Shown: in pieces, positions 9,330 to 17,080 of the stretch | How positions within the stretch are numbered: the first letter of the stretch is position 1 | Layout: every line of letters starts with the position of its first letter | Assembly: GCA_026415015.1 (NCBI GenBank) | Contig: JAOAHW010000151.1 | Coordinates: 1 to 32,051, forward strand | Length of the DNA: 32,051 bases | Direction: 5' to 3' | Source of the DNA: Syntrophorhabdaceae bacterium | GTDB lineage: Bacteria > Desulfobacterota > Syntrophorhabdia > Syntrophorhabdales > Syntrophorhabdaceae | Made by a program: the position numbers and the translations under genes | The notes under the pieces: generated by a model | What the model was told of the DNA's origin: nothing | What the model saw: only the letters and a program-made list of their open reading frames with translations | Databases searched by the model: none

Positions 9330-10556
9330 ATGAAAATAATATTTACATTTATTTGTTGCCTTATTTTATTTACTACCACCTTTGCCTTGGCAACGGATGT
9401 TGAAATCGGTGAAGCAAAGGCTCGGCTCGTCTCGGCTGATGATTCCCGCACCCATGTCAATTTCTTCGTTGATCCTGCTCCGAAGACAAAAATCGTTGAT
9501 TTAAACCCGCCAAATAGGCTGTTTTTCAAGGTCGTCTATCAAGTCCAGGACGACAGCAGGTTCGCTGGCGCAAGTCAAAGGGCTTATGCTGCCTTTAAGG
9601 CCTATGACTTAACGACCTTTAAATGGATAGAGCCTGGTCAACTGATAAGCCAGGATGGCGGAGATCTATATGCAGGAATATATAATCATCATGGTACGTG
9701 GACAATTTTTCCAACATTCACAGGGAACATCACAAGATACTATGGCAGGCTTTACGCAAAGACCAAAGGCCATGACAAGACCAGAGAGCGTATCTTTTAC
9801 ATAGCCAATAAGCCCATCAACTCAGCGATAACCCAGATACAACAATCAGCTGCACCTAAATGGATTGCCAACCGATATGAGAATGCAATCAACATGATGC
9901 ACCTCAGGGAGGCGCTCAGGAAGATGGCAGCACCTGACTTAAACATCAATTTCAATGCCGAGATGCTTGAGCTGTTAGTGAGCACCGCTGGACTCATTGC
10001 GCCGACAACGCCTGTGGACTACGCCAAGGACTCAGGTATGGAAATCTTAGGCCTTGTAACAACCCTGTATACCTCACCCTACATTGCAAACGCTGTGAGC
10101 GGTGCGAGCGAGATAATAAATGCCTATCAATACATTAAATGGGCACAGCAGACACTCCAAAACTCTTTTAACAAGTTCTTTGACGTCTACAATAGTTTTA
10201 TTATTAAGAGTAGTCTGGACGGAGCAGACTCACTTATAATCGCGATGCAACAGGCAGCGAACGCAATGGTCGCAGAAGGAAAGGCGCTTGAAGCCTATGT
10301 ATATAGCACAAATGACCCAATAAAATTGTCCCAGTGGAAGGCTGCGCTAAAGGCTGAACGTGATGCCATATATAATGTAGCAGCCAAGTCGTTCCAGCTG
10401 GAGCAGAGTGCAACGACTTACTTCTTTACTCAAGGGAACGAACCATATAAATATTTAGGGGATCAGAAGGTCTATCCTTTCCTACAGACTATAAATAAGT
10501 TGGCCCTTATGGATTATTTAGTTCTTGATAAGGTGGTAAAAACAGGGGGGTTTTAA
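9330..10556 (+). CDS. secreted/periplasmic protein of unknown function
   Basis: 408-aa ORF beginning with a signal peptide (MKIIFTFICCLILFTTTFALA). No recognised domain. Confidence 0.7.
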   Translation: MKIIFTFICCLILFTTTFALATDVEIGEAKARLVSADDSRTHVNFFVDPAPKTKIVDLNPPNRLFFKVVYQVQDDSRFAGASQRAYAAFKAYDLTTFKWIEPGQLISQDGGDLYAGIYNHHGTWTIFPTFTGNITRYYGRLYAKTKGHDKTRERIFYIANKPINSAITQIQQSAAPKWIANRYENAINMMHLREALRKMAAPDLNINFNAEMLELLVSTAGLIAPTTPVDYAKDSGMEILGLVTTLYTSPYIANAVSGASEIINAYQYIKWAQQTLQNSFNKFFDVYNSFIIKSSLDGADSLIIAMQQAANAMVAEGKALEAYVYSTNDPIKLSQWKAALKAERDAIYNVAAKSFQLEQSATTYFFTQGNEPYKYLGDQKVYPFLQTINKLALMDYLVLDKVVKTGGF

Positions 10557-10588
10557 TATTGAGCCAATCCTTAACATCTATCTATATA

Positions 10589-10618
10589 TTGACAGGGTAG
10601 ATAAAATTCAAGTATAAC
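10589..10618 (+). promoter_or_regulatory. candidate sigma-70 promoter for glmS
   Basis: TTGACA (10589-10594), 18-nt spacer, TATAAC (10613-10618), upstream of glmS at 10706. Confidence 0.55.
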
Positions 10619-10705
10619 AGGTTACCCTGACAAGGAGGATATAACTAAAAACCTTGAAATGAGGCAGTAATAGATTTTTATAAAAAGAGAAACGGAGAAG
10701 ATTTT

Positions 10706-12526
10706 ATGTGCGGAATAGTGGGTTATCAGGGCAGAAGTGAGGCCTTCAGTATACTAATTGATGCCTTAAAGAGACTTGAATACAGGGGTTATGATTCTGC
10801 AGGCATTGCCATATGGCACGATAGAACCATAGAGAAAATAAGGAGGAAGGGTAAGGCTGATGACCTGAGAAAGGCTGTCTCAGAAAAAAAGATAAAAGGG
10901 ACAATGGGGCTTGCCCACACAAGATGGGCTACCCATGGTATACCATCAGAGCGAAATGCCCATCCCCACAGGGCAGGAGATGTAGTTGTTGTCCATAATG
11001 GCATAATAGAAAATTATATGGAGATCAAGGAGAGGCTAAAAAAACAGGGACGAAAGTTTACATCAGATACAGATACAGAGGTGATACCCCATCTAATAAA
11101 CAGCTATATTGAAAAAGGAGAGGGTTTTATTGATGCAGTAAGGCTCGCCATTAGAGAGCTTGAGGGCTCTTATGCCCTGGGCATCATGAGGCAGCAGGAG
11201 AGGGTATTGATTGCTGCCAAGAAGGAGAGCCCTCTTATTGTTGGTGTTGTAGATGGCGAATCCATATTTGCCAGTGATGCCCCTGCCATAATTGACATGA
11301 CCAACAGACTCATATTCCTTGAGGATAATGATATTGTGATATTTAAAGACAGTGGTTTCACGATTATGGATATGGATGGCAAAGAGATAAATCGGAAGGT
11401 CCATGCTGTAAACTGGACAGGTGCCATGGCCCAGAAGGGCGGATTTAAACACTTTATGCTCAAGGAGATACATGAACAACCAAGGGCAATAACAGAGACC
11501 CTTATGGGAAGGGTAAGGGAGGAGAAGGCAGAGGTAGATTTTGATGAACTAAAACTCCCTGATGTGAAAGATATAAAAAAAATCTGGATGGTGGCCTGCG
11601 GCACATCTTATCATGCCTGCCTTATAGGAAAGTATATCTTTGAGTCATCCTTAAGGATACCTGTGGAGACGGATATAGCCTCTGAATTTAGATACAGGGA
11701 GCCTATTATAGACCCCAGCGACATGTTAATCCTTGTATCCCAGTCAGGGGAGACAGCAGATACAATAGCAGCAATGAAGGAAGGTAAAAGAAGCGGTGCC
11801 TATACACTGTCTATATGTAATGTTCTTGGCAGTACCCTGGCAAGGGAATCTGATGGTGTAATATTTACCCATGCAGGACCTGAGATAGGTGTGGCATCAA
11901 CAAAGGCATTTACAACCCAGATATCTGTTCTATTTATGCTCATGCTCCATATGGGTAGACTCTTGGGCGTATTGGATAAAGAGACCGTAAGGGAAAAGAT
12001 TGTTGAATTTAAAAAGATACCCCATAAGATCCAGTCAATACTCAATAATGCCCAGAAGATAGAGGAGTTGGCAAGGCGCTTTATGACATACAAAAACTTC
12101 CTTTATATTGGTAGGGGTATAAACTACCCATCCATGATGGAAGGGGCACTAAAATTGAAGGAGATATCATATATCCATGCCGAGGCATATGCTGCCGGCG
12201 AGATGAAACACGGTCCCATTGCCTTGATAGATGAGAGCCTACCTGTTGTTGTCCTTTCTCCTCATGACAGGACATACCAGAAGACATGCAGTAACATAGA
12301 GGAGGTATTTGCAAGGAGGGGCAAGGTAATACTATATACAGATACCCCTGACCATGAGATGGCAGATAGGGCAGATTCTATCTTTGTCATGCCCAAGACA
12401 ATATATGAATTGCAGCCCCTTTTATCTGCAGTTCCACTGCAACTGCTGGCATATAATATAGCGAATCTATTGGGTACAGATGTAGACCAGCCCAGGAATC
12501 TTGCCAAGAGTGTCACTGTAGAATAA
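10706..12526 (+). CDS. glmS: glutamine--fructose-6-phosphate aminotransferase (isomerizing)
   Basis: 606-aa ORF: MCGIVGYQGRSEAFSILIDALKRLEYRGYDSAGIA, LAHTRWATHGIPSERNAHPH, two SIS domains (ACGTSYHACLIGKY; SQSGETADTIAAM), C-terminal PRNLAKSVTVE. Confidence 0.98.
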   Translation: MCGIVGYQGRSEAFSILIDALKRLEYRGYDSAGIAIWHDRTIEKIRRKGKADDLRKAVSEKKIKGTMGLAHTRWATHGIPSERNAHPHRAGDVVVVHNGIIENYMEIKERLKKQGRKFTSDTDTEVIPHLINSYIEKGEGFIDAVRLAIRELEGSYALGIMRQQERVLIAAKKESPLIVGVVDGESIFASDAPAIIDMTNRLIFLEDNDIVIFKDSGFTIMDMDGKEINRKVHAVNWTGAMAQKGGFKHFMLKEIHEQPRAITETLMGRVREEKAEVDFDELKLPDVKDIKKIWMVACGTSYHACLIGKYIFESSLRIPVETDIASEFRYREPIIDPSDMLILVSQSGETADTIAAMKEGKRSGAYTLSICNVLGSTLARESDGVIFTHAGPEIGVASTKAFTTQISVLFMLMLHMGRLLGVLDKETVREKIVEFKKIPHKIQSILNNAQKIEELARRFMTYKNFLYIGRGINYPSMMEGALKLKEISYIHAEAYAAGEMKHGPIALIDESLPVVVLSPHDRTYQKTCSNIEEVFARRGKVILYTDTPDHEMADRADSIFVMPKTIYELQPLLSAVPLQLLAYNIANLLGTDVDQPRNLAKSVTVE

Positions 12527-12529
12527 TTT

Positions 12530-13912
12530 TTATTGACGGGAAAAAAGCTCCATCTGTTCCATGTCCATGGCCCTGGGAAAGGGTATAAAGTAATCACCAG
12601 TAAAACAGGCATCACAGAAGGTATAATCGCCTCCATCAAGGGCATCCTTCATCTCCTCTACTGTGAGGTACCTCAAGGAATCACACTGCATATATGTTTT
12701 GATGTCTTCTACAGTATGGGAAGAGGCAATAAGCTGTTTCCTCGATGGTGTATCAATACCGTAGAAACAGGGATACTTTGTAGGGGGTGAGCTTACCCTG
12801 AAATGGATCTCCCTTGCCCCGTAATATCGCAGCATGGATATAATCTTTCTTGAGGTGGTAGCCCTCACTATGGAGTCATCTATGACAACGAGTTTCTTGC
12901 CTTTTACCAGGTCATGGATGGCATTGTGCTTGAGCTTTACTCCAAAGTGTCTTATAGATGGTTCAGGCTCAATAAATGTCCTTCCAACGTAGTGATTCCT
13001 TATTAAACCGAGTTCAAAGGGTATACCTGATGCCTGTGAATAACCAATAGCAGCTCCTATCCCTGAATCAGGTATAGGTATTACCATATCTGCTTCAACA
13101 GTATCTCCTTTTGCAAGCCCCCTGCCGAATGCCTTTCTTATTGTATAGACAGTCCTTCCAAACATAAAGCTGTCAGGTCTTGCAAAATATATATATTCAA
13201 AGATGCAGTGTTTTCTTGGCACTTTTTTAAAAGGAAAGAGGCTATGGGTACCTTTTTCATTTATCACCAGTATCTCCCCTGGTTCTATCTCCCTTAAAAA
13301 CTCTGCCTCTATCAGGTCAAAGGCACAGCTCTCACTGGATATGATGTGTGAATCCTTTAGCCTTCCAAGACACAAAGGTCTTATCCCGTATGGGTCTCTT
13401 GCAGCTATTAGCTCGTTCGGGGTAAGGAGGACTAAGGAATAAGAGCCCTCAATGGTATTTAGTGCACCTGTAAGCCTATCTGCAGTATTCCTCTCCTTAG
13501 ACCTTGCTATGAGATGGACTATTACCTCTGTGTCAGTGGTGGTCTGGAATATAGAACCTGAGTCCCTCAGGTCATCCCTTATGATTCGGGCATTGGTGAG
13601 ATTTCCATTGTGAGCCAGTGCAAGGTGTCCTTTTAGATATTCAACTACAATGGGTTGGGAATTCTTTAGATCACTTGAGCCTGCTGTAGAGTATCTTACA
13701 TGGCCAATGGCATTAGTCCCCTGTAATGTTTTTAATACATCCGCTGTAAATACATCAGATACAAGCCCCATCTGTTTATGGAGGTGTACTGTGTTTTCAT
13801 CAAAGCATGCTATCCCAGCGCTCTCCTGTCCCCTGTGCTGGAGCGCATAGAGTCCAAGATAGGTTATATTTGCTGCATCTTTATGGTTATAAATCCCAAA
13901 TATCCCACACAT
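12530..13912 (-). CDS. purF: amidophosphoribosyltransferase
   Basis: 460-aa ORF: MCGIFGIYNHKDAANITYLGLYALQHRGQESAGIA, IFEYIYFARPDSFMFGRTVY, PRPP motif KLVVIDDSIVRATTSRKI, CDACFTGDY. Confidence 0.98.
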   Translation of the reverse strand: MCGIFGIYNHKDAANITYLGLYALQHRGQESAGIACFDENTVHLHKQMGLVSDVFTADVLKTLQGTNAIGHVRYSTAGSSDLKNSQPIVVEYLKGHLALAHNGNLTNARIIRDDLRDSGSIFQTTTDTEVIVHLIARSKERNTADRLTGALNTIEGSYSLVLLTPNELIAARDPYGIRPLCLGRLKDSHIISSESCAFDLIEAEFLREIEPGEILVINEKGTHSLFPFKKVPRKHCIFEYIYFARPDSFMFGRTVYTIRKAFGRGLAKGDTVEADMVIPIPDSGIGAAIGYSQASGIPFELGLIRNHYVGRTFIEPEPSIRHFGVKLKHNAIHDLVKGKKLVVIDDSIVRATTSRKIISMLRYYGAREIHFRVSSPPTKYPCFYGIDTPSRKQLIASSHTVEDIKTYMQCDSLRYLTVEEMKDALDGGDYTFCDACFTGDYFIPFPRAMDMEQMELFSRQ

Positions 13913-14140
13913 CTTAAGAGGTCTTCCATAGGAGATTTATCAATGTTCTCATAAACGAGACCTTTGCAAGAGTCTCAGTGCTTTTATGCATGAATGTCCC
14001 ACCAACATTATTTTACACTATTACTTCTTTTGGGCAAATATAGATTTTATGAAATTTTTATGCAAAAAAAAGACCAGAGAGACCTTTTCATAAGGCCTAA
14101 AATTTGCAAAGTTCTTATGTTGTTGATTTGGAATGTTTAA

Positions 14141-15754
14141 ATGACTATACTAAGTGGACTGGATATGGATACAAAAACAGTAACCATCCTCGATTATGGT
14201 GCAGGTAATGTAAGGAGTGTTATAAATGCAGTAACACGACTTGGCTATAAAATAAAACTCGTCAAATCACCTTTTGATCTAAAAGAGGCTGAGATACTCA
14301 TCTTCCCTGGTGTTGGGTCATTTGGGGAGATGATGAAGACCCTGAAAGATAAAAACCTCATAGAGCCACTTCTTACATATCTTAGTTCAGGGAGGCCATA
14401 TCTCGGTATATGTCTTGGGCTCCAGGCACTCTTTGAATATAGCGATGAATCCCCTGGGATCCCTGGCCTTGGTTTTTTAAAAGGCAGGGTGAGGAGATTA
14501 AATACCAGCTTCTCTATACCCCATATAGGCTGGAATGGCATAAAACCAAAAAAGGCCTCTAAGTTATTTAATTCCTTGAGTGGCAATGAGTATCTATATT
14601 TTGTCCACTCTTATGTGGTTGACCCACAGGATAAGACATGTATCCTCACCACAACAGATTATGGAGAGGAATTTGTAAGCTCTGTTGAGGTAGGTAATGT
14701 AATGGCCACCCAATTCCACCCAGAAAAAAGTGGAGATGTGGGCTTGACGATACTGAAAAACTTCCTTGAGGATGGTATAAGTCCAGTTATCCCTGACTCT
14801 GCGTTAGAGACCACAACCCTTGTAAAACGTATAGTAGCATGTATGGATGTGAGAGAGGACGATGAGGGTAGGCTCGTTGTTACAAAGGGAGACCAGTACG
14901 ATGTAAGGGATACCAGGACAGGGCAGGTAAGGGATCTGGGCAGTCCTGTAAAGCTGGCACAGAGGTATTATGAAGAGGGGGCAGACGAGATTGCATTTTT
15001 AAATATAACAGGTTACAGGAATTTCCCCCTTCTCAATCTCCCCATGCTCGATGTATTGAAGGAGACATCTTTGAATGTCTTTGTCCCTTTAACCATCGGT
15101 GGTGGCATAACATCATACACTGATGAAGAAGGTAGATATTATTCTGCCCTTGATGTGGCATCTGCATATTTCAGGTCAGGGGCAGACAAGATATCTATAG
15201 GTAGCGATGCAGTCCTCATTGCAGAGCAGTTTTTGCAATACGGCATAAGGGGTAACACATCCATAGAAGAGATATCAAGGGTCTATGGTAATCAGGCTGT
15301 AGTTATATCCATTGACCCTAAAAGACATTATGAATCCTCTCCCCACGGTGTCCCTCACCATTTGATAGTCACAGATGAGCCAGGCCCGAATGGAGAGAGA
15401 TACTGCTGGTTTCAGTGTTTCATAAAGGGTGGCAGGGAACCAAGAGATATAGATGCCATAACCCTTGCAAGGATATGTGAGGAACTCGGTGCAGGAGAGA
15501 TACTCTTAAACTCCATTGATAGGGATGGGACAAATTTAGGTTTTGACCTGGAGCTTATAAAGGCAGTATCTGAGCATGTAAGTATCCCTGTCATTGCCTC
15601 AAGCGGTGCAGGTAGCCCTGCTCACTTTCTTGAGGTATTCGAGAAAACAAAAGCTGAGGCAGCCCTGGCCGCAGGTATATTGCACCGAGGCGAGACAACA
15701 ATAAAAGAGATAAAAGGACACTTATCAGGGAAGGTAAAGGTAAGATATTACTAA
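14141..15754 (+). CDS. hisHF: bifunctional imidazole glycerol phosphate synthase (HisH-HisF fusion, eukaryotic HIS7-like)
   Basis: 537-aa ORF. HisH part: ILDYGAGNVRSVINAV, FPGVGSFGEMM, YLGICLGLQALF, ATQFHPEKSGDVG. HisF part: KRIVACMDVREDDEGRLVVTKGDQYDVRDTRTGQVRDLG, FVPLTIGGGI, RSGADKISIGSDAV, LLNSIDRDGTNLGFDLELI, PVIASSGAG. Translation may start at ATG 14165. Confidence 0.95.
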   Translation: MTILSGLDMDTKTVTILDYGAGNVRSVINAVTRLGYKIKLVKSPFDLKEAEILIFPGVGSFGEMMKTLKDKNLIEPLLTYLSSGRPYLGICLGLQALFEYSDESPGIPGLGFLKGRVRRLNTSFSIPHIGWNGIKPKKASKLFNSLSGNEYLYFVHSYVVDPQDKTCILTTTDYGEEFVSSVEVGNVMATQFHPEKSGDVGLTILKNFLEDGISPVIPDSALETTTLVKRIVACMDVREDDEGRLVVTKGDQYDVRDTRTGQVRDLGSPVKLAQRYYEEGADEIAFLNITGYRNFPLLNLPMLDVLKETSLNVFVPLTIGGGITSYTDEEGRYYSALDVASAYFRSGADKISIGSDAVLIAEQFLQYGIRGNTSIEEISRVYGNQAVVISIDPKRHYESSPHGVPHHLIVTDEPGPNGERYCWFQCFIKGGREPRDIDAITLARICEELGAGEILLNSIDRDGTNLGFDLELIKAVSEHVSIPVIASSGAGSPAHFLEVFEKTKAEAALAAGILHRGETTIKEIKGHLSGKVKVRYY

Positions 15755-15902
15755 TGTTGTCTCGATGCAGGCCACGATTTTAATGATTCTTCATCCTTTT
15801 ATCCCATGTTATCTGTGGCAATATTTTTTATTAGCATGAAAGACCTTTGGAGACCATCAAGGCAAATAAGACAGGCATAAATCTCCAGCAAAACCGTGTT
15901 AT

Positions 15903-15930
15903 ACAATTTTGTCATTATCTACAATTTTGT
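15903..15930. promoter_or_regulatory. two direct copies of ACAATTTTGT, candidate activator (UAS) site
   Basis: ACAATTTTGT at 15903-15912 and 15921-15930, 18 bp apart, about 70-100 bp upstream of the start predicted from the sigma-54 site at 15975-15990. Confidence 0.4.
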
Positions 15931-15974
15931 TACAAAAAAACCTGGTTATCCTGGTCTTAATCCTTTTATGACTG

Positions 15975-15990
15975 TGGCATTACTTTTGCT
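15975..15990 (+). promoter_or_regulatory. candidate sigma-54 promoter
   Basis: TGGCATTACTTTTGCT: GG-N10-GC with near-consensus TGGCA...TTGCT. Confidence 0.6.
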
Positions 15991-16003
15991 TATTCATTTT
16001 TGT

Positions 16004-16267
16004 ATGGAGACATCGGCAAAGATAATATTTCTAAACAGAAAAAACCTCAATGTAGGTAACAAGAATATTGAAAGCCATGGTCTAAGAGATACTACCTGGG
16101 ACGATATCAGTACTGTCCTTACAAATGCCCAACATCAGATAAAAAAGATAGAAGAGGAATGGGAGATTGACCACAACAAGGTAACCTTGAGGGATGAAAT
16201 ACATCTCATGCGTTTTTATCTTAATCTGCTCATAGCCCACCTTAAAGATAATAAGACCACTGATTAA
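16004..16267 (+). CDS. small hypothetical protein; true start uncertain
   Basis: In-frame part of ORF 15896-16267 downstream of the sigma-54 site. The C-terminal half is hydrophilic and helix-prone (WDDISTVLTNAQHQIKKIEEEWEIDHNKVTLRDEIHLMRFYLNLLIAHL). No clear ribosome-binding site at 16004. Confidence 0.35.
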   Translation: METSAKIIFLNRKNLNVGNKNIESHGLRDTTWDDISTVLTNAQHQIKKIEEEWEIDHNKVTLRDEIHLMRFYLNLLIAHLKDNKTTD

Positions 16268-16279
16268 TACAACTGCAAC

Positions 16280-16295
16280 TGGCATAACAATTGCT
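16280..16295 (+). promoter_or_regulatory. candidate sigma-54 promoter for amidotransferase-glnA
   Basis: TGGCATAACAATTGCT: GG-N10-GC, 60 bp upstream of the start at 16356. Confidence 0.7.
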
Positions 16296-16355
16296 TAAAA
16301 GTGTTTATGGAGCTTTTATGATGCACAGTAAAATTTTAAATATAAGGCAGGTAAT

Positions 16356-17045
16356 ATGACTGCTTTAATTATAAAGAATACCCCTGATGAGGGGCCAGGG
16401 AATCTATTGTGTTTTTTTAGATCCCACGGGATCGATTATGAGATAATAGAGGCATATATGGCTAAAAAAATAAATATCTCAGATAGCTGTAGATACCTGG
16501 TTATCCTGGGCGGACCTATGGGTGTCTATGAAATGGATAGATACAGTCACCTGAAAATAGTGGCCAGGGCCATAGAACGTGCCCTTAAAAGGGAGATTAA
16601 GATACTCGGCATATGCCTGGGCGCCCAGCTTTTTGCCCATGTCTTAGGGTCAAGGGTCTATAAAGGCCCATACGAGGAGATAGGCTGGTGCCATATAGAT
16701 ATTACCCAATCAGGGCTATGTGACTTTTGTTTCAGTAAATTTGCAGGGGAACAGGGAAATGGTAAGGTCTTTCAATGGCATCACGATACCTTTGACCTTC
16801 CAGGTGGTGCAACAAGGCTTGCATCCTCTTCCTGTTATCCCCAACAGGCCTTTAGATATAAAGATTCCTATGGCATCCAGTTTCACCCAGAGATTACAAC
16901 AGAGATGGTGCTGGAGTGGTTTAAGGATAGGGGAGATTTAACAGATATAATAAATGACACAGATCTGCTGTATTATTCGTATAGATTGAAGGCAAGGCTT
17001 TTTTACAGTGCATTTTTTAATGGATTGAACGATGCTTTTTTGTGA
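16356..17045 (+). CDS. stand-alone class I glutamine amidotransferase (GMP synthase-like)
   Basis: 229-aa ORF with LVILGGPMGVYE, nucleophile elbow ILGICLGAQLFAHVLG, FQWHHDTFDLP, YGIQFHPEITTEMV. Confidence 0.9.
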   Translation: MTALIIKNTPDEGPGNLLCFFRSHGIDYEIIEAYMAKKINISDSCRYLVILGGPMGVYEMDRYSHLKIVARAIERALKREIKILGICLGAQLFAHVLGSRVYKGPYEEIGWCHIDITQSGLCDFCFSKFAGEQGNGKVFQWHHDTFDLPGGATRLASSSCYPQQAFRYKDSYGIQFHPEITTEMVLEWFKDRGDLTDIINDTDLLYYSYRLKARLFYSAFFNGLNDAFL

Positions 17046-17080
17046 TGAAAGGGTCAAATAAATTAAACAAGGAGGAAAAT

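Noticed and set aside
10557-10705. Possible glmS ribozyme upstream of glmS
   Set aside because: The 149-bp leader lacks a recognisable glmS ribozyme core; only promoter-like boxes and an inverted repeat were seen.
11093-11604. Long antisense ORFs (128 and 144 aa) inside glmS, and similar shadows in other genes
   Set aside because: They lie fully inside strongly supported coding genes and show no recognisable motifs; likely artefacts of codon composition.
13913-14140. Intergenic region between purF and hisHF as a riboswitch or structured RNA
   Set aside because: Only short imperfect inverted repeats (e.g. GAGAC...GTCTC, TTTGCAAAG) were seen; no known aptamer core recognised.
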